Positions 10,288-18,568 of a stretch of DNA of 64,000 bases are shown one piece after another (position 1 is the stretch's first letter; every line of letters begins with the position of its first letter). The DNA lies in the NCBI RefSeq assembly GCF_020723905.1, contig NZ_DYHZ01000008.1, positions 124,001-188,000 on the forward strand. The letters are read 5' to 3'. The DNA comes from Anaerolinea thermophila. Lineage in GTDB: Bacteria > Chloroflexota > Anaerolineae > Anaerolineales > Anaerolineaceae. A model generated the notes under the pieces. That model was not told the origin of the DNA. It was given only the letters and a program-made list of their open reading frames with translations, and searched no databases. The translations under genes were made by a program, and so were the position numbers.

Positions 10288-11022
10288 TTAAGGAAGGGAA
10301 ACCGGTGCACCCAGAAGGGTTAATAACGCTACAATCAATGGGGCAATGATCAGGGCGGGCAGGAAATTTCCCGTGCGTATTTTTTTGATCTCCAGCAGTC
10401 CACTGATAGCAATTCCCATCAGGAGGATGCCGCCTGTGGCGGTCATCTCATTCATCATGGTGGGAGTGGTGATGGCTTGTACCTGTGATGCCAGCAGACT
10501 GATTGCCCCCTGATACACCAGGATAGGAAGGGCTGAAAACGCCACTCCAATGCCCAGAGAAGAGGAAAAGGCGAGCGAAGCGAAGCCATCCAGCACAGAT
10601 TTAACTGCCAGCAGGCGATAATCTCCGCTGATACCGTCCTGAATCGCGCCTAAAATGGCGACGGGACCGACTACGAAAACCAGAGAAGCGGTGAGAAAAC
10701 CGCGAATAAACCGTTCGCGTTGATGGGCGGTCTGTTCCCCATTCCCGGCATGGTTGAAGCGTTGTTCCAGCCAGCCCCCTAACTGGCTCAGAAGGTCCTC
10801 AATCTTCCACCATTCTCCCAGCAGGGCACCAATGACCAGGCTTCCCAGCACAATTAAGGCATTTCCGGTTTTCAAAAACATCTGGATACCCAGTGCAAAG
10901 GTGAACAATCCCATACCGGAGACGACGGTTTGTTTTAATTTCTCAGGGATTTTCCCTCCAAGAAATGTCCCCAGTGCTGAACCCAACAGGATAGCAACGA
11001 CATTGATGATGGTGCCTGTCAT
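10288..11022 (-). CDS. DUF554 family membrane protein
   Basis: 244 residues, at least six hydrophobic segments. The N-terminal Gly-rich helix (TIINVVAILLGSALGTFLG), a central VGPVAILGAIQDG motif and conserved small-residue helices match DUF554 (YdfK/YqgA-type integral membrane proteins), whose function is unknown. Its ATG overlaps the stop of the upstream adenosyltransferase by four bases (ATGA), so the two are translationally coupled. Location between adenosyltransferase and CbiX-like chelatase makes a role in corrinoid or metal handling possible, but that is only context. Confidence 0.85.
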   Translation of the reverse strand: MTGTIINVVAILLGSALGTFLGGKIPEKLKQTVVSGMGLFTFALGIQMFLKTGNALIVLGSLVIGALLGEWWKIEDLLSQLGGWLEQRFNHAGNGEQTAHQRERFIRGFLTASLVFVVGPVAILGAIQDGISGDYRLLAVKSVLDGFASLAFSSSLGIGVAFSALPILVYQGAISLLASQVQAITTPTMMNEMTATGGILLMGIAISGLLEIKKIRTGNFLPALIIAPLIVALLTLLGAPVSLP

Positions 11023-11573
11023 GATTCCTCTTTTGCCAGTGTGGGTGAATCCGGTTTGTCAAGAGAAATTTCGAAGAGTTCCAGTAAAAACAGCAGAGAG
11101 GAAAGGCGGTTCAGATACCGCACCAGTTCAAGATTTTCAATATCCCCTTCGTGGAATAACGCCACTACCCGGCGTTCTGCCCGACGGACAATTGCACGAG
11201 CCAGCGATAAGGCTCCTCCAGCCGGGGAATCGCCCGGAAGGATAAATTCTTTGGGAATGCTTATGCTCTGGCTGATGGTTTCTGTCTGTTGCTCCAACCA
11301 CTCTACCTGTTCTTCCTGTATCCTCCGGAAACGGCTGGCGTTTTCCGGTGTTGCCGCAACCTCTGCCATGATGTGATAGAGGTCTCGTTGTAAGTGAATT
11401 AACAGAGAACGCACCGGATCCGATTTTGAGAGAGAGCGGGCTAATCCTATTGCCGCAGTGGCTTCATCCAGTGTCCCGATGGCTTCAATCCGGGGGGCGT
11501 TTTTTGCAATGCGCCCCTCTCCTAATAGACCGGTAAAGCCGTCATCGCCGTTGGCGGTATAAAATGGAGACAT
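11019..11573 (-). CDS. Cob(I)alamin adenosyltransferase, PduO type
   Basis: 184 residues from the ATG at 11573, preceded by a strong GAGGAGG six bases away; the longer open frame to 11768 lacks such a site. Signature features: TANGDDGFTGLLG near the N-terminus (ATP loop), GTLDEATAAIGLARS, a late ILPGDSPAGGALSLARAIVRRAERR helix and the closing RYLNRLSSLLF. The enzyme transfers the adenosyl group from ATP to cob(I)alamin to make coenzyme B12, usually as a trimer. Size and motif spacing are normal. It sits 25 bases after the unknown 189-residue gene and overlaps the DUF554 gene by four bases. Confidence 0.93.
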   Translation of the reverse strand: MSPFYTANGDDGFTGLLGEGRIAKNAPRIEAIGTLDEATAAIGLARSLSKSDPVRSLLIHLQRDLYHIMAEVAATPENASRFRRIQEEQVEWLEQQTETISQSISIPKEFILPGDSPAGGALSLARAIVRRAERRVVALFHEGDIENLELVRYLNRLSSLLFLLELFEISLDKPDSPTLAKEES

Positions 11574-11598
11574 GAGGATCCTCCTCAAAAAAAAAGGG

Positions 11599-12165
11599 CT
11601 ATTGGATTTGAACGCTGGCGAGGTACAAAAACCAGAACCGGGGTTGAGGAAAAATGGATTGGAGTGGCGCGTCCCACAGGAAATCGCCCTGAACAAACAG
11701 GTTGCGCAGGGTGGTATCCAGAGATGCCAGCACCGCCAGTTCAGTGGGGCGCTCAGGAGACATTTCATCTTTCAGCAGTTCCAGAATCACCCGATTACGT
11801 ACCTGGGCGCGATAAACGTTCAGTCGTCCGGCGGTTTGGTGGGTCAGTTCTCCCACAGTATGTTCCCAGTTGCGCACCCGTTGGCTGAATTCTTTCGCGG
11901 CTTTCTTTGCCCAGTTGGAGCGCCAGCGTTCTCGAACATCTTCCACAAGATGGGAAAGAGTCATCGCCTCGGGTAAAGCATAAGCCGTAATCACCTTCAG
12001 GCTTAAGACAACCCCCCCAAGTGTCATCTGGTCCATGCCGGGCTCATTCAGCGAAGTCGGCGCCGAAGGCAGAGGCCAGAAAACAGCCGGGGAAAGCAGA
12101 TAGGATTCCAGATCCGGGACGGCAAGTTTCAGGTACTGAAGGTGAAATTGACTGGAATTACTCAT
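11599..12165 (-). CDS. Unrecognised 188-residue protein
   Basis: Start taken at the ATG that overlaps the stop of the peptide-binding protein by four bases (12162-12165); the frame is open upstream but inside that gene. No signal peptide or membrane helix. The sequence is mixed alpha/beta with an Arg/Trp/Lys-rich central helix (residues about 75-115: RERWRSNWAKKAAKEF) and an aromatic C-terminus. No family recognised. Tight coupling to the oligopeptide-binding protein suggests co-expression with it rather than with the cobalamin genes downstream, but the 25-base gap allows one transcript for all five genes. Confidence 0.75.
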   Translation of the reverse strand: MSNSSQFHLQYLKLAVPDLESYLLSPAVFWPLPSAPTSLNEPGMDQMTLGGVVLSLKVITAYALPEAMTLSHLVEDVRERWRSNWAKKAAKEFSQRVRNWEHTVGELTHQTAGRLNVYRAQVRNRVILELLKDEMSPERPTELAVLASLDTTLRNLFVQGDFLWDAPLQSIFPQPRFWFLYLASVQIQ

Positions 12166-13856
12166 GGTTGTGTAGGCGTGACTTGAGGTGAAGCAACAAC
12201 TCGCGGACGGTTGACCAGATACCACTCGGTGATGTGGGTAAAGCGGTCGCTGGGGTCAAACAAAGGTCCGATTCTCACACCGCCAATTTCTCGGCTGACA
12301 CCATAGTTGTAAACCCGGTAGAATAAGGGCAATGCCGGCAGTTCCTCGTGGAAGATTACCTGGAAGTTTCGGTAGAACCTCGTGCGTTCATCCCGGTTGA
12401 CGGTGACCCGTGCCTGTTCCAGGTACTCGCTTGCCATACGATTGTCCCACTGTGAGTAATTTTGCCCATCCCCGCTGATTTGTGCCTGATCCCAGAAGGG
12501 ATATGGATCCGGGTCCGGGGTTTGGGAGAGATTCAAATCCACCAGCACCGCCTGATAGGCTCTCTCCTTGAGATTTTCTTCCACCAGTTGATCGTAGGGC
12601 AGTGGTTCAAGTGTGACCTGAACCCCTAGGACATTCCAGCTCGCGCGAATTTCCTCTGCCAGGGCGAGGTGCAAGGGCGTATCAGGAACCAGTAAGGTGA
12701 AGGCAAGAGGTTTCTCATCCTTAACTCGCACAGTATCCCCCTCTCTGGCATACACGTATCCGGCTTTTTGCAGGAGCGTTTGTGCCTGCTTGGGATTGTA
12801 TTCGAAAGGCGGAGTGGAATAATACGCCCATGTACCCGGCAAGATAGGACCATCTGCCAGAATGGCTTGCCCTTTCAGGTGTGTGTCTATCATTCCCTGA
12901 CGGTTCAGTCCTGCCATTAAGGCTTTGCGGATGTCTTTGTTCTGGAAAAATGCCACGTCAGGATTATTCAGGTTGAGCAAGAGGATACTCAAAACAGGCT
13001 GGCGGGCAGAATATAAAGCAAGGTCAGGTTCTGCAAGAGCATCTTCCAGAATGTCAGGGGTAATTTCGCTGATACCCTGGACCTGTTTTTCGCGAAAGGC
13101 TTGCAAAGCACTGGCAGAGTCCGGGTAATAACGGAAGACAATTTCATCAAGATAGGGTTTCTCGCCATAATACCGATCATTAGCAGACAGGACAACTCCG
13201 GTAATCACGCCATTTTCCACAATCAATCGGTTGAACTGGTATGGACCGGTACCGACCGGTTTGAGGTTAAACGGATCGTTGATCAGGTCATCTATGCTCT
13301 TGTTTTCGAGCAGGTGCCTGGGCAGAATGCCAAAAGTCAAATAATCTAAAAACGGCGCAAAAGGTGCCGGAAGGCGGAACTGCAGGTCATACTCGCTCAG
13401 CCTCACCACTTCAACCGCTTTCCAGAATTCCTGTAAATCGGTAGGGATGACATTTCCGCCGTTCCGCATCAACTCAATAGTGAAGATGACATCATCTGCG
13501 GTAAAGGGCTTTCCATCGTGCCACTGGACATCCTTGCGCAGGGTCAGGTTGTAAAGGGTTCCATCGGCAGAGACACCCCATTGTGCCAGGTTCGGTTGTG
13601 GGTTGGCGGCACTGTCAAAGCGAATCAGCCCGCTGAAGATGAGCCGATCTACGTCCCGGTCAGCCTGTGAATACCGATCCAGCAGTGGGTTTAGACGCTG
13701 GAATGAACCGATCAGGGCTTCAGTGTACACGCCTCCACGTTCCGGTTCGGGCGTATCCAGTGGGGTCGTTGGCGCAGGCTTTTCGGTAAGGAGCAAGATG
13801 CCCACGACCAGACCTGCCAGAAAGATGATTAGAAGTTGCCAGCGTATTTTTCTCAT
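12162..13856 (-). CDS. Peptide/nickel-type ABC transporter substrate-binding protein (SBP family 5)
   Basis: 564 residues. An N-terminal hydrophobic segment (about 7-23) has no lipobox, so it is probably an uncleaved membrane anchor. The mature part follows the OppA/DppA pattern: RGGVYTEALIG, a LIFSGLIRFD strand, LAQWGVSADGTLYNLTLRKDVQWHDGKPFTADDVIFT (family signature), and a C-terminal LPLFYRVYNYGVSRE. The family delivers oligopeptides or similar solutes to an ABC importer; no permease or ATPase gene is nearby, so it is an orphan receptor here. Ligand unknown. A TATAAT box lies eight bases before the ATG and there is no Shine-Dalgarno sequence, so translation may be leaderless. Confidence 0.9.
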   Translation of the reverse strand: MRKIRWQLLIIFLAGLVVGILLLTEKPAPTTPLDTPEPERGGVYTEALIGSFQRLNPLLDRYSQADRDVDRLIFSGLIRFDSAANPQPNLAQWGVSADGTLYNLTLRKDVQWHDGKPFTADDVIFTIELMRNGGNVIPTDLQEFWKAVEVVRLSEYDLQFRLPAPFAPFLDYLTFGILPRHLLENKSIDDLINDPFNLKPVGTGPYQFNRLIVENGVITGVVLSANDRYYGEKPYLDEIVFRYYPDSASALQAFREKQVQGISEITPDILEDALAEPDLALYSARQPVLSILLLNLNNPDVAFFQNKDIRKALMAGLNRQGMIDTHLKGQAILADGPILPGTWAYYSTPPFEYNPKQAQTLLQKAGYVYAREGDTVRVKDEKPLAFTLLVPDTPLHLALAEEIRASWNVLGVQVTLEPLPYDQLVEENLKERAYQAVLVDLNLSQTPDPDPYPFWDQAQISGDGQNYSQWDNRMASEYLEQARVTVNRDERTRFYRNFQVIFHEELPALPLFYRVYNYGVSREIGGVRIGPLFDPSDRFTHITEWYLVNRPRVVASPQVTPTQP

Positions 13857-13864
13857 ATGCGGGA

Positions 13865-13870
13865 ATTATA
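13865..13870 (-). promoter_or_regulatory. -10-only promoter, leaderless start of the peptide-binding protein
   Basis: TATAAT on the minus strand with eight bases between it and the ATG at 13856. No Shine-Dalgarno sequence fits and no convincing -35 is seen. One of several such arrangements in this window. Confidence 0.55.
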
Positions 13871-13878
13871 AAGCAAAC

Positions 13879-13910
13879 AGGGCAAATCTCGTCTATTTGC
13901 GAGATGCCCT
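13879..13910 (-). terminator. Hairpin between secG and the peptide-binding protein gene
   Basis: AGGGC/GCCCT plus TCTCG/CGAGA form a bulged stem, followed on the minus strand by a T-rich run. An alternative inner stem GCAAAT/ATTTGC uses some of the same bases and excludes the first. Most likely the end of the secG transcript, weakly attenuator-like. Confidence 0.5.
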
Positions 13911-13957
13911 ATCTGCTATTGTCCTGTTGAAAAGATAGAATAAGGTTCAAACCGAAG

Positions 13958-14179
13958 TTACTGAAGGATGGTCACCGTCAGAATCAAAACGAAAAACAGC
14001 ACGCTTAATCCAATGGTGACATAGAAAAGAGTCTTTTCAATTCCACGCCGTGCGGTGAAAACCGTACTGCTGTCGCTTCCGGTCAAACCGCCCAGCCCGA
14101 CGCCTTTGCTCTGCAAAATAACGCTGATGATCAGCGCAATTGACGTTATAATCAACGCAATATCCAGATAGGTTTGCAC
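13958..14179 (-). CDS. secG: Preprotein translocase subunit SecG
   Basis: 73 residues starting at a GTG (14179) with GGAGG six bases upstream; an in-frame TTG 15 bases earlier lies over the ribosome-binding site and is unlikely. Two transmembrane helices flank the conserved loop with LQSKGVGLGGLTGSDSSTVFTARRG, the SecG family signature. SecG is the small SecYEG subunit that aids SecA-driven export. It stands alone with its own strong promoter, diverging from the PHP gene, and a hairpin follows it. Usual length. Confidence 0.95.
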   Translation of the reverse strand: MQTYLDIALIITSIALIISVILQSKGVGLGGLTGSDSSTVFTARRGIEKTLFYVTIGLSVLFFVLILTVTILQ

Positions 14180-14211
14180 GCTTGTCCTCCACAACGAATG
14201 AACTGGATTGA

Positions 14212-14241
14212 ATTATACCTTTCCCCGGAGTGAATCGTCAA
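14212..14241 (-). promoter_or_regulatory. Sigma-70-type promoter of secG
   Basis: On the minus strand TTGACG (14241-14236), 18-base spacer, TATAAT (14217-14212). It gives a leader of about 26 bases containing GGAGG. It overlaps the start region of the divergent PHP gene. Confidence 0.85.
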
Positions 14242-14246
14242 CCAGT

Positions 14247-15317
14247 ATGACCGCCGAAATTGTCGTCAATTTGCATATGCATACCCCTTACTCTGATGGT
14301 TTTGGCACTCATAAAGAGATCTGCCAGATTGCCATGCAGCACGGGATTGATGTGGTGATTGTCACCGATCATAATGTGTGGGTGCGGGATATAGAAGGTT
14401 ACTTTACCGCAGGGAAACGGCGGGTACTCTTACTGGTAGGCGAAGAAGTACATGACCGGAATCGTATTCCCCAGAAAAATCACCTTCTCGTCATTGGTGC
14501 AAACCGGGAACTGGCTGGTTTTGCAGAGAATCCTCAGCGCCTGATTGAGAATGCTGCTCAGGCTGGTGGTTTAACCTTTATCGCTCATCCTGTAGATCCC
14601 GAACTGCTTATTTTTGGCGAGCAGGATATTTCCTGGGAAAACTGGGAAGTCTTTGGCTTCACAGGAATTGAACTGTGGAATGGCTTCAGCGAGTTAAAAG
14701 CGCGGGTGAAAAACCGCTGGCAGGGAGTTTTCTACGGGTTATTTCCCGATTATTATCCTACCGGACCGCTCCCGGAAACCCTCAAACGTTGGGATGATTT
14801 GCTCGTCAACCGCCCAGAAAAATGTGTAGCGGTTGGTGGTTCAGATGCGCATGCTTTGCCGATGAAATTTGCTTTTCTTCGGCGGGTGATTTTCCCGTAC
14901 TCTTTTCACTTTCAGGGCGTGAACACACATCTCTTGCTCGATAATGACCTGAGCGGCGATTTTGTCCGTGACCGTCAGATGGTCTTAAAAGCCCTGGCAA
15001 ACGGACATGCTTTTATTGGCTACGACCGTCCTGCTCCCACCAGAGGATTCCGTTTCTATGCTCATGGAAGCGAGGGTTCTGCCATGATGGGGGATGATTT
15101 GCGTCTGGGAACTGGGGTAACCTTCCAGGTGCGGATACCTCAGCGGGCGGAATGTGTGTTGCTGTGTGATGGTGAACCTGTGCAGGTGTGGGAAGAACAG
15201 GAAGCCTGTACCTTTATGACCACCCGACCCGGGATTTACCGGGTGGAATGTTATCTGACCTTTTTGGGAAAACGGCGGGGATGGATTTATTCCAATCCAA
15301 TTTACGTGCGGGGGTAA
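14247..15317 (+). CDS. PHP-domain protein (metal-dependent phosphoesterase-like)
   Basis: 356 residues from the ATG at 14247; an in-frame TTG at 14208 is possible but adds an unconserved stretch. The PHP metal site is plain: NLHMHTPYSDG (His-x-His), a VIVTDHN strand, GEEVHD, a FIAHPVDP loop and GGSDAHALP. Family members hydrolyse phosphoesters with two or three metals; the trpH-like branch acts on nucleotides or small RNA, but nothing in the sequence fixes the substrate. The C-terminal 110 residues look like an added beta domain (residues about 245-355). It leads a three-gene plus-strand group with ybaK and a lipoprotein. Cytoplasmic. Confidence 0.88.
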   Translation: MTAEIVVNLHMHTPYSDGFGTHKEICQIAMQHGIDVVIVTDHNVWVRDIEGYFTAGKRRVLLLVGEEVHDRNRIPQKNHLLVIGANRELAGFAENPQRLIENAAQAGGLTFIAHPVDPELLIFGEQDISWENWEVFGFTGIELWNGFSELKARVKNRWQGVFYGLFPDYYPTGPLPETLKRWDDLLVNRPEKCVAVGGSDAHALPMKFAFLRRVIFPYSFHFQGVNTHLLLDNDLSGDFVRDRQMVLKALANGHAFIGYDRPAPTRGFRFYAHGSEGSAMMGDDLRLGTGVTFQVRIPQRAECVLLCDGEPVQVWEEQEACTFMTTRPGIYRVECYLTFLGKRRGWIYSNPIYVRG

Positions 15318-15323
15318 AACAAG

Positions 15324-15827
15324 ATGCCAGTTGTGAATAACGTCACGCGCATGCTGGATGCCAGAAAAGTGCCTTATCAGGCGTTTGAACTCCCTCCGGA
15401 GAAACTGGGTGCTGAAGAGACAGCACACCTTTTAGGGGTTTCACCGGCGATTGTGTTCAAGACCATCGTGGTCAGACGCCTGACTCCGGGCGCAAAGCCC
15501 ATCCTGGCAGTGATTCCGGGGGACTCTGAACTGGATGAGAAAAAACTGGCGGCACTGGTGGGAGAAAAGAAAGTTCAGGTGCCCACTCAACGCGAAGCCG
15601 AAGAGATGACCGGTTTACAGGCGGGTGGAATTTCTCCGCTGGCGTTGATTAACCGCGGCTTTCAGATCTGGGTGGACGAAAGAGCCACGAAACTGGATTT
15701 TATCCACGTCTCGGGGGGACAGCGTGGTTTGAACATTCGTCTCAAACCGCAGGACTTGATCCGCCTCACGCAGGCGCGCATCGGGGATCTTTCCAGTGCG
15801 AAAGCCAGTCACACAGGAGAGGATTAA
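15324..15827 (+). CDS. ybaK: Cys-tRNA(Pro)/Cys-tRNA(Cys) deacylase YbaK
   Basis: 167 residues. It follows the YbaK/EbsC pattern: N-terminal MLDARKVPYQAFEL, GVSPAIVFKTIVVR with the conserved active-site Lys, AVIPGDSELDEKKLA, the GLQAGGISPLAL motif and the closing VSGGQRGLNIRLKPQDL. These proteins edit misacylated Cys-tRNA(Pro) in trans. Length is normal. It starts six bases after the PHP stop and ends one base into the lipoprotein gene (TAATG), so all three are likely one transcript. Confidence 0.93.
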   Translation: MPVVNNVTRMLDARKVPYQAFELPPEKLGAEETAHLLGVSPAIVFKTIVVRRLTPGAKPILAVIPGDSELDEKKLAALVGEKKVQVPTQREAEEMTGLQAGGISPLALINRGFQIWVDERATKLDFIHVSGGQRGLNIRLKPQDLIRLTQARIGDLSSAKASHTGED

Positions 15828-16642
15828 TGAAAAAGCATCTCCGGTTCTGGTTATGGGCGTTGATCTGGACCGTTTTTCCTTTGCTGGCTTGTAACCTTCC
15901 TCTGTCTGTGTCCTCCGAACCTACCCCGGATCTGTTTCCCTCTGCACCCATCCCTACGGTCACCATTTCTTCTGAAACTGTGATGCCCCCCACCAGTACT
16001 TTCCTGCCCACCCATACCCTGCTTCCCACACCTACTCTCCCACCGGGTTTTGATGAAACTTTTGATGCCGGGTTGGAGAACTGGAAGGATTTATTTATCC
16101 TGACCACCCGCGCTCCCGGTGGAAGATTGACCTCGCGGATTCGTCAGGAGAGGGGCGCCCTGGTTTTTGAAATGCAGGATGCTGAAACGTATCTGTACCG
16201 CATTCACCGCTCGGTGATGTCGCCGGAAATGATTGTCGAAGCCGAGGTGAGCGTAGATGGTCAAAAAGACAATGGCTTCATGCTGATCTGCCGGGCAGAC
16301 GAAACCCTGTCGAACTGGTATGAAGCCCGCGTTAGCGGCACGGGAGCCTTCTGGATTTTACGCTACGACCGCGCTCTTAAGGAACGGGAAAAGAAAAACC
16401 CCTATGTGCAGTTGCTGGAAGCAGTAGCCCCTCCCGAGGTATTCCGCGTGGGAGAAACAAACCGCATTCGCTTTTCCTGTCTCGAGAATCGTCTTTCCTT
16501 GCAGTTTAACGACCGCGGGCAGGTGTATCTGGTGGAAAATGCGGATTGGCATCAGGGTGCGTTTGCTGGCTTTGGGGTCTATACCTACGAAAAACTACCT
16601 GTTACCGTGCGATTTGAGCAGGTTCGGGCAAGCCAGCCCTGA
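15827..16642 (+). CDS. Lipoprotein with concanavalin-like beta-sandwich domain
   Basis: 271 residues. The signal peptide ends in lipobox LLAC, and a 50-residue Pro/Thr/Ser linker follows. The rest (about 80-270) has the run of beta strands with the FDAGLENWKDL opening, EAEVSVDG, GFMLICRADE, YEARVSGTGAFWILRYD and a late AGFGVYTYEKLPVTVRFEQV, the pattern of LamG/DUF1080-like carbohydrate-binding folds. Role as a cell-surface binding protein is inference. Its start overlaps the ybaK stop by one base. The last codons are part of a ten-base-pair inverted repeat that probably ends the transcript. Confidence 0.72.
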   Translation: MKKHLRFWLWALIWTVFPLLACNLPLSVSSEPTPDLFPSAPIPTVTISSETVMPPTSTFLPTHTLLPTPTLPPGFDETFDAGLENWKDLFILTTRAPGGRLTSRIRQERGALVFEMQDAETYLYRIHRSVMSPEMIVEAEVSVDGQKDNGFMLICRADETLSNWYEARVSGTGAFWILRYDRALKEREKKNPYVQLLEAVAPPEVFRVGETNRIRFSCLENRLSLQFNDRGQVYLVENADWHQGAFAGFGVYTYEKLPVTVRFEQVRASQP

Positions 16643-16660
16643 ATCAGGCCTGCCCGAACC
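16621..16660. terminator. Long hairpin between converging genes
   Basis: Perfect 10-bp stem GGTTCGGGCA / TGCCCGAACC with a smaller CCTG/CAGG stem in the loop. There is no long T-run on either side. It spans the lipoprotein stop codon and ends eight bases before the rtcB stop, so it may terminate both. Confidence 0.6.
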
Positions 16661-16668
16661 CTTGCTTA

Positions 16669-18120
16669 TCAGCCTTTCACGACGGCTACCGGGCGCAAAC
16701 GGGCGACTTTTCTGGCAATGCCTGCTCCGCAGACGGTTTCAACAACGGCATCCACATCTTTATAGGCCTGTGGCGCTTCTTCTGCCAGCCCGGAGAGGGA
16801 GCCGGCACGAAGATGAATCCCCTCTGCTTCCAGTTCTTTTCTCAAATGTTCGCCGCGCACCTGACGTTTGGCTTCATTGCGGCTCATGACCCGCCCTGCG
16901 CCATGACAGGACGAACCAAATGAAATCCGCATCGAGGTCTCAGTGCCTGCCAGTACCCATGAGGCGGTCCCCATACTGCCCGGGACCAGCACAGGTTGTC
17001 CAATAGACCGGTATGCCTCTGGAATGGCTGGAGATCCGGGGCCAAAAGCGCGTGTGGCGCCTTTTCTATGCACGCACACTTTGACTTTTTCGCCATTTAC
17101 CTCGTGAGTCTCGATTTTCCCGATATTGTGGGCAATATCGTAAACCTGGCGTAAATGCCAGTTTTTCACTTTTCCTCTGAGCACTTCCTCGAATGCCTGA
17201 CGGGCGTGATGTGCCAGAATTTGACGATTCAGGAAGGCATAGTTGGCAGCGGCGCGCATGGCTCCCAGGTAAGCCTGTCCTTCGGGGGAATCCAGCGGGG
17301 CACAGACCAGTTCCCGGTCTGGTAACTGGATGCCATAACGCCGCACCGCGGCCTGGAATTCCTGTACATAATCAGAGCAAATCTGATGTCCAAAACCCCG
17401 CGACCCACAGTGGATGGAAAGCACCAGACACCCCTCAAACAGTCCCATTGCACTCGCGGCTTCGGCATCGAAAATTTGATCAACCACTTCTACTTCCAGG
17501 AAGTGATTGCCCGCGCCCAGGGTGCCCAGTTGTTCGCGTCCTCGTTCTTTTGCGCGTGGGCTCACTTTTTCCGGTGCAGCGCCTTCGATGCAGCCATTTT
17601 CTTCTGTGAATTCCAGATCCTGTTCGGTTGCCATTCCCTGCTTGAGCGCCCAGCGCGAGCCTGACCGGCAGGCTTGATCCAGTTCTTTGTCGCTCAGGTG
17701 GAGCGCTCCGCGTGTACCAACTCCGCTGGGACAGTGGTGGTCAAGCGCGGCAACAAGTGTATCCAGATACGGTTCGACTTGCTCAAATGCAATGGTGGAA
17801 GAGAGCAGGCGTACCCCGCAGTTGATGTCGTAACCAATTCCCCCCGGGGAAATGACCCCGTCGGGATAGCGGGTTGCCGCTACGCCGCCAATGGGAAAGC
17901 CGTAACCCTGATGCATGTCAGGCATCACCAGAACGCGTCCAACCAGACCGGGAAGGGTGGCGACATTCACCGCCTGTTCAATGGAGGCATCTTGAAGGGC
18001 TTTTTCCAGTAAACGGCGTGTGGCAAAAACGCGTACCGGTACACGCATTCCGGAACGAAAGGTTTGGGGAATTTCCCACTCGTAATCGCTGATCTTTTGA
18101 AAAGTCTGGAGGGTAATCAT
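16669..18120 (-). CDS. rtcB: RNA-splicing ligase RtcB
   Basis: 483 residues. Metal and guanylylation residues are all present: PDMHQGYG with Asp68, Cys101 in YDINCGVR, His206 in [10 protein letters not shown], His237 in SIHCGSRG, His331 in DIAHN, and the guanylate-accepting His406 in [12 protein letters not shown]. RtcB joins 2',3'-cyclic phosphate or 3'-phosphate RNA ends to 5'-OH ends using GTP and Mn2+. A near-perfect AGGAGGTG precedes the ATG. It lies 12 bases after archease, its activating partner, so the two form an RNA repair or tRNA-maturation pair. Confidence 0.96.
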   Translation of the reverse strand: MITLQTFQKISDYEWEIPQTFRSGMRVPVRVFATRRLLEKALQDASIEQAVNVATLPGLVGRVLVMPDMHQGYGFPIGGVAATRYPDGVISPGGIGYDINCGVRLLSSTIAFEQVEPYLDTLVAALDHHCPSGVGTRGALHLSDKELDQACRSGSRWALKQGMATEQDLEFTEENGCIEGAAPEKVSPRAKERGREQLGTLGAGNHFLEVEVVDQIFDAEAASAMGLFEGCLVLSIHCGSRGFGHQICSDYVQEFQAAVRRYGIQLPDRELVCAPLDSPEGQAYLGAMRAAANYAFLNRQILAHHARQAFEEVLRGKVKNWHLRQVYDIAHNIGKIETHEVNGEKVKVCVHRKGATRAFGPGSPAIPEAYRSIGQPVLVPGSMGTASWVLAGTETSMRISFGSSCHGAGRVMSRNEAKRQVRGEHLRKELEAEGIHLRAGSLSGLAEEAPQAYKDVDAVVETVCGAGIARKVARLRPVAVVKG

Positions 18121-18132
18121 CTTTCACCTCCT

Positions 18133-18552
18133 TTATACATCGAACGTAATGGTGGCTTCCAGAAGCCCGTTTAATGATTGAATCGCCAGGTTATGGAAGG
18201 TAACCGCTTTAATCTCTTTGGAAATGGATTTCAAGGGCAGACATTTCAGTTGAACGCTCAGGCTCTTCTCTCCAAAGATCATGTAAAACCTGTGGGCTAC
18301 TTTTCCTTTCTCCAGCAGATAAAGAAGTTCTGAAAGAAATGCCACCAGCAGAGTTTCGGGGTCTTCACCCGTCACAGTTAACTCTATTTCTTCTATGGGT
18401 GCGCTCAGCGATTCAGCGCCCATTAACTGGTACATTCCTTTTGCGGCTTGTTCAAAAAAAGTTGGTAAGTCCGGTGCCCAAACCCTGAGCGACCAATCGG
18501 CAGTATGTTCAATTTCTTCAAAGCCAATCGGAGTTTTTGGAGTACTTGCCAT
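18133..18552 (-). CDS. Archease (RtcB activator)
   Basis: 139 residues from the ATG at 18552; the open frame to 18591 would overlap the divergent gene. Archease features: GFEEIEHTADWSLRVWAPD with the acidic metal-site Asp, FEQAAKGMYQLM, a central LLVAFLSELLYLLE helix, IKAVTFHNL and the terminal beta strand ending ATITFDV. Archease speeds RtcB guanylylation and turnover. No Shine-Dalgarno sequence precedes the ATG; instead a palindromic TATAAT box ends six bases before it, suggesting a leaderless message. First gene of the archease-rtcB operon. Confidence 0.92.
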   Translation of the reverse strand: MASTPKTPIGFEEIEHTADWSLRVWAPDLPTFFEQAAKGMYQLMGAESLSAPIEEIELTVTGEDPETLLVAFLSELLYLLEKGKVAHRFYMIFGEKSLSVQLKCLPLKSISKEIKAVTFHNLAIQSLNGLLEATITFDV

Positions 18553-18553
18553 A

Positions 18554-18565
18554 TTATAATTATAA
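18554..18565. promoter_or_regulatory. Palindromic divergent -10 element between archease and fhaA-like gene
   Basis: Perfect 12-base palindrome TTATAATTATAA in a 16-base gap. It gives TATAAT to the plus strand (18555-18560, eight bases before the ATG at 18569) and to the minus strand (18564-18559, six bases before the ATG at 18552). Neither gene has a Shine-Dalgarno sequence. No good -35 is seen for either side. Confidence 0.6.
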
Positions 18566-18568
18566 AGT

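Noticed and set aside
11574-11598. Cobalamin riboswitch ahead of the adenosyltransferase
   Set aside because: Only 25 bases separate it from the upstream gene, too short for any known riboswitch.
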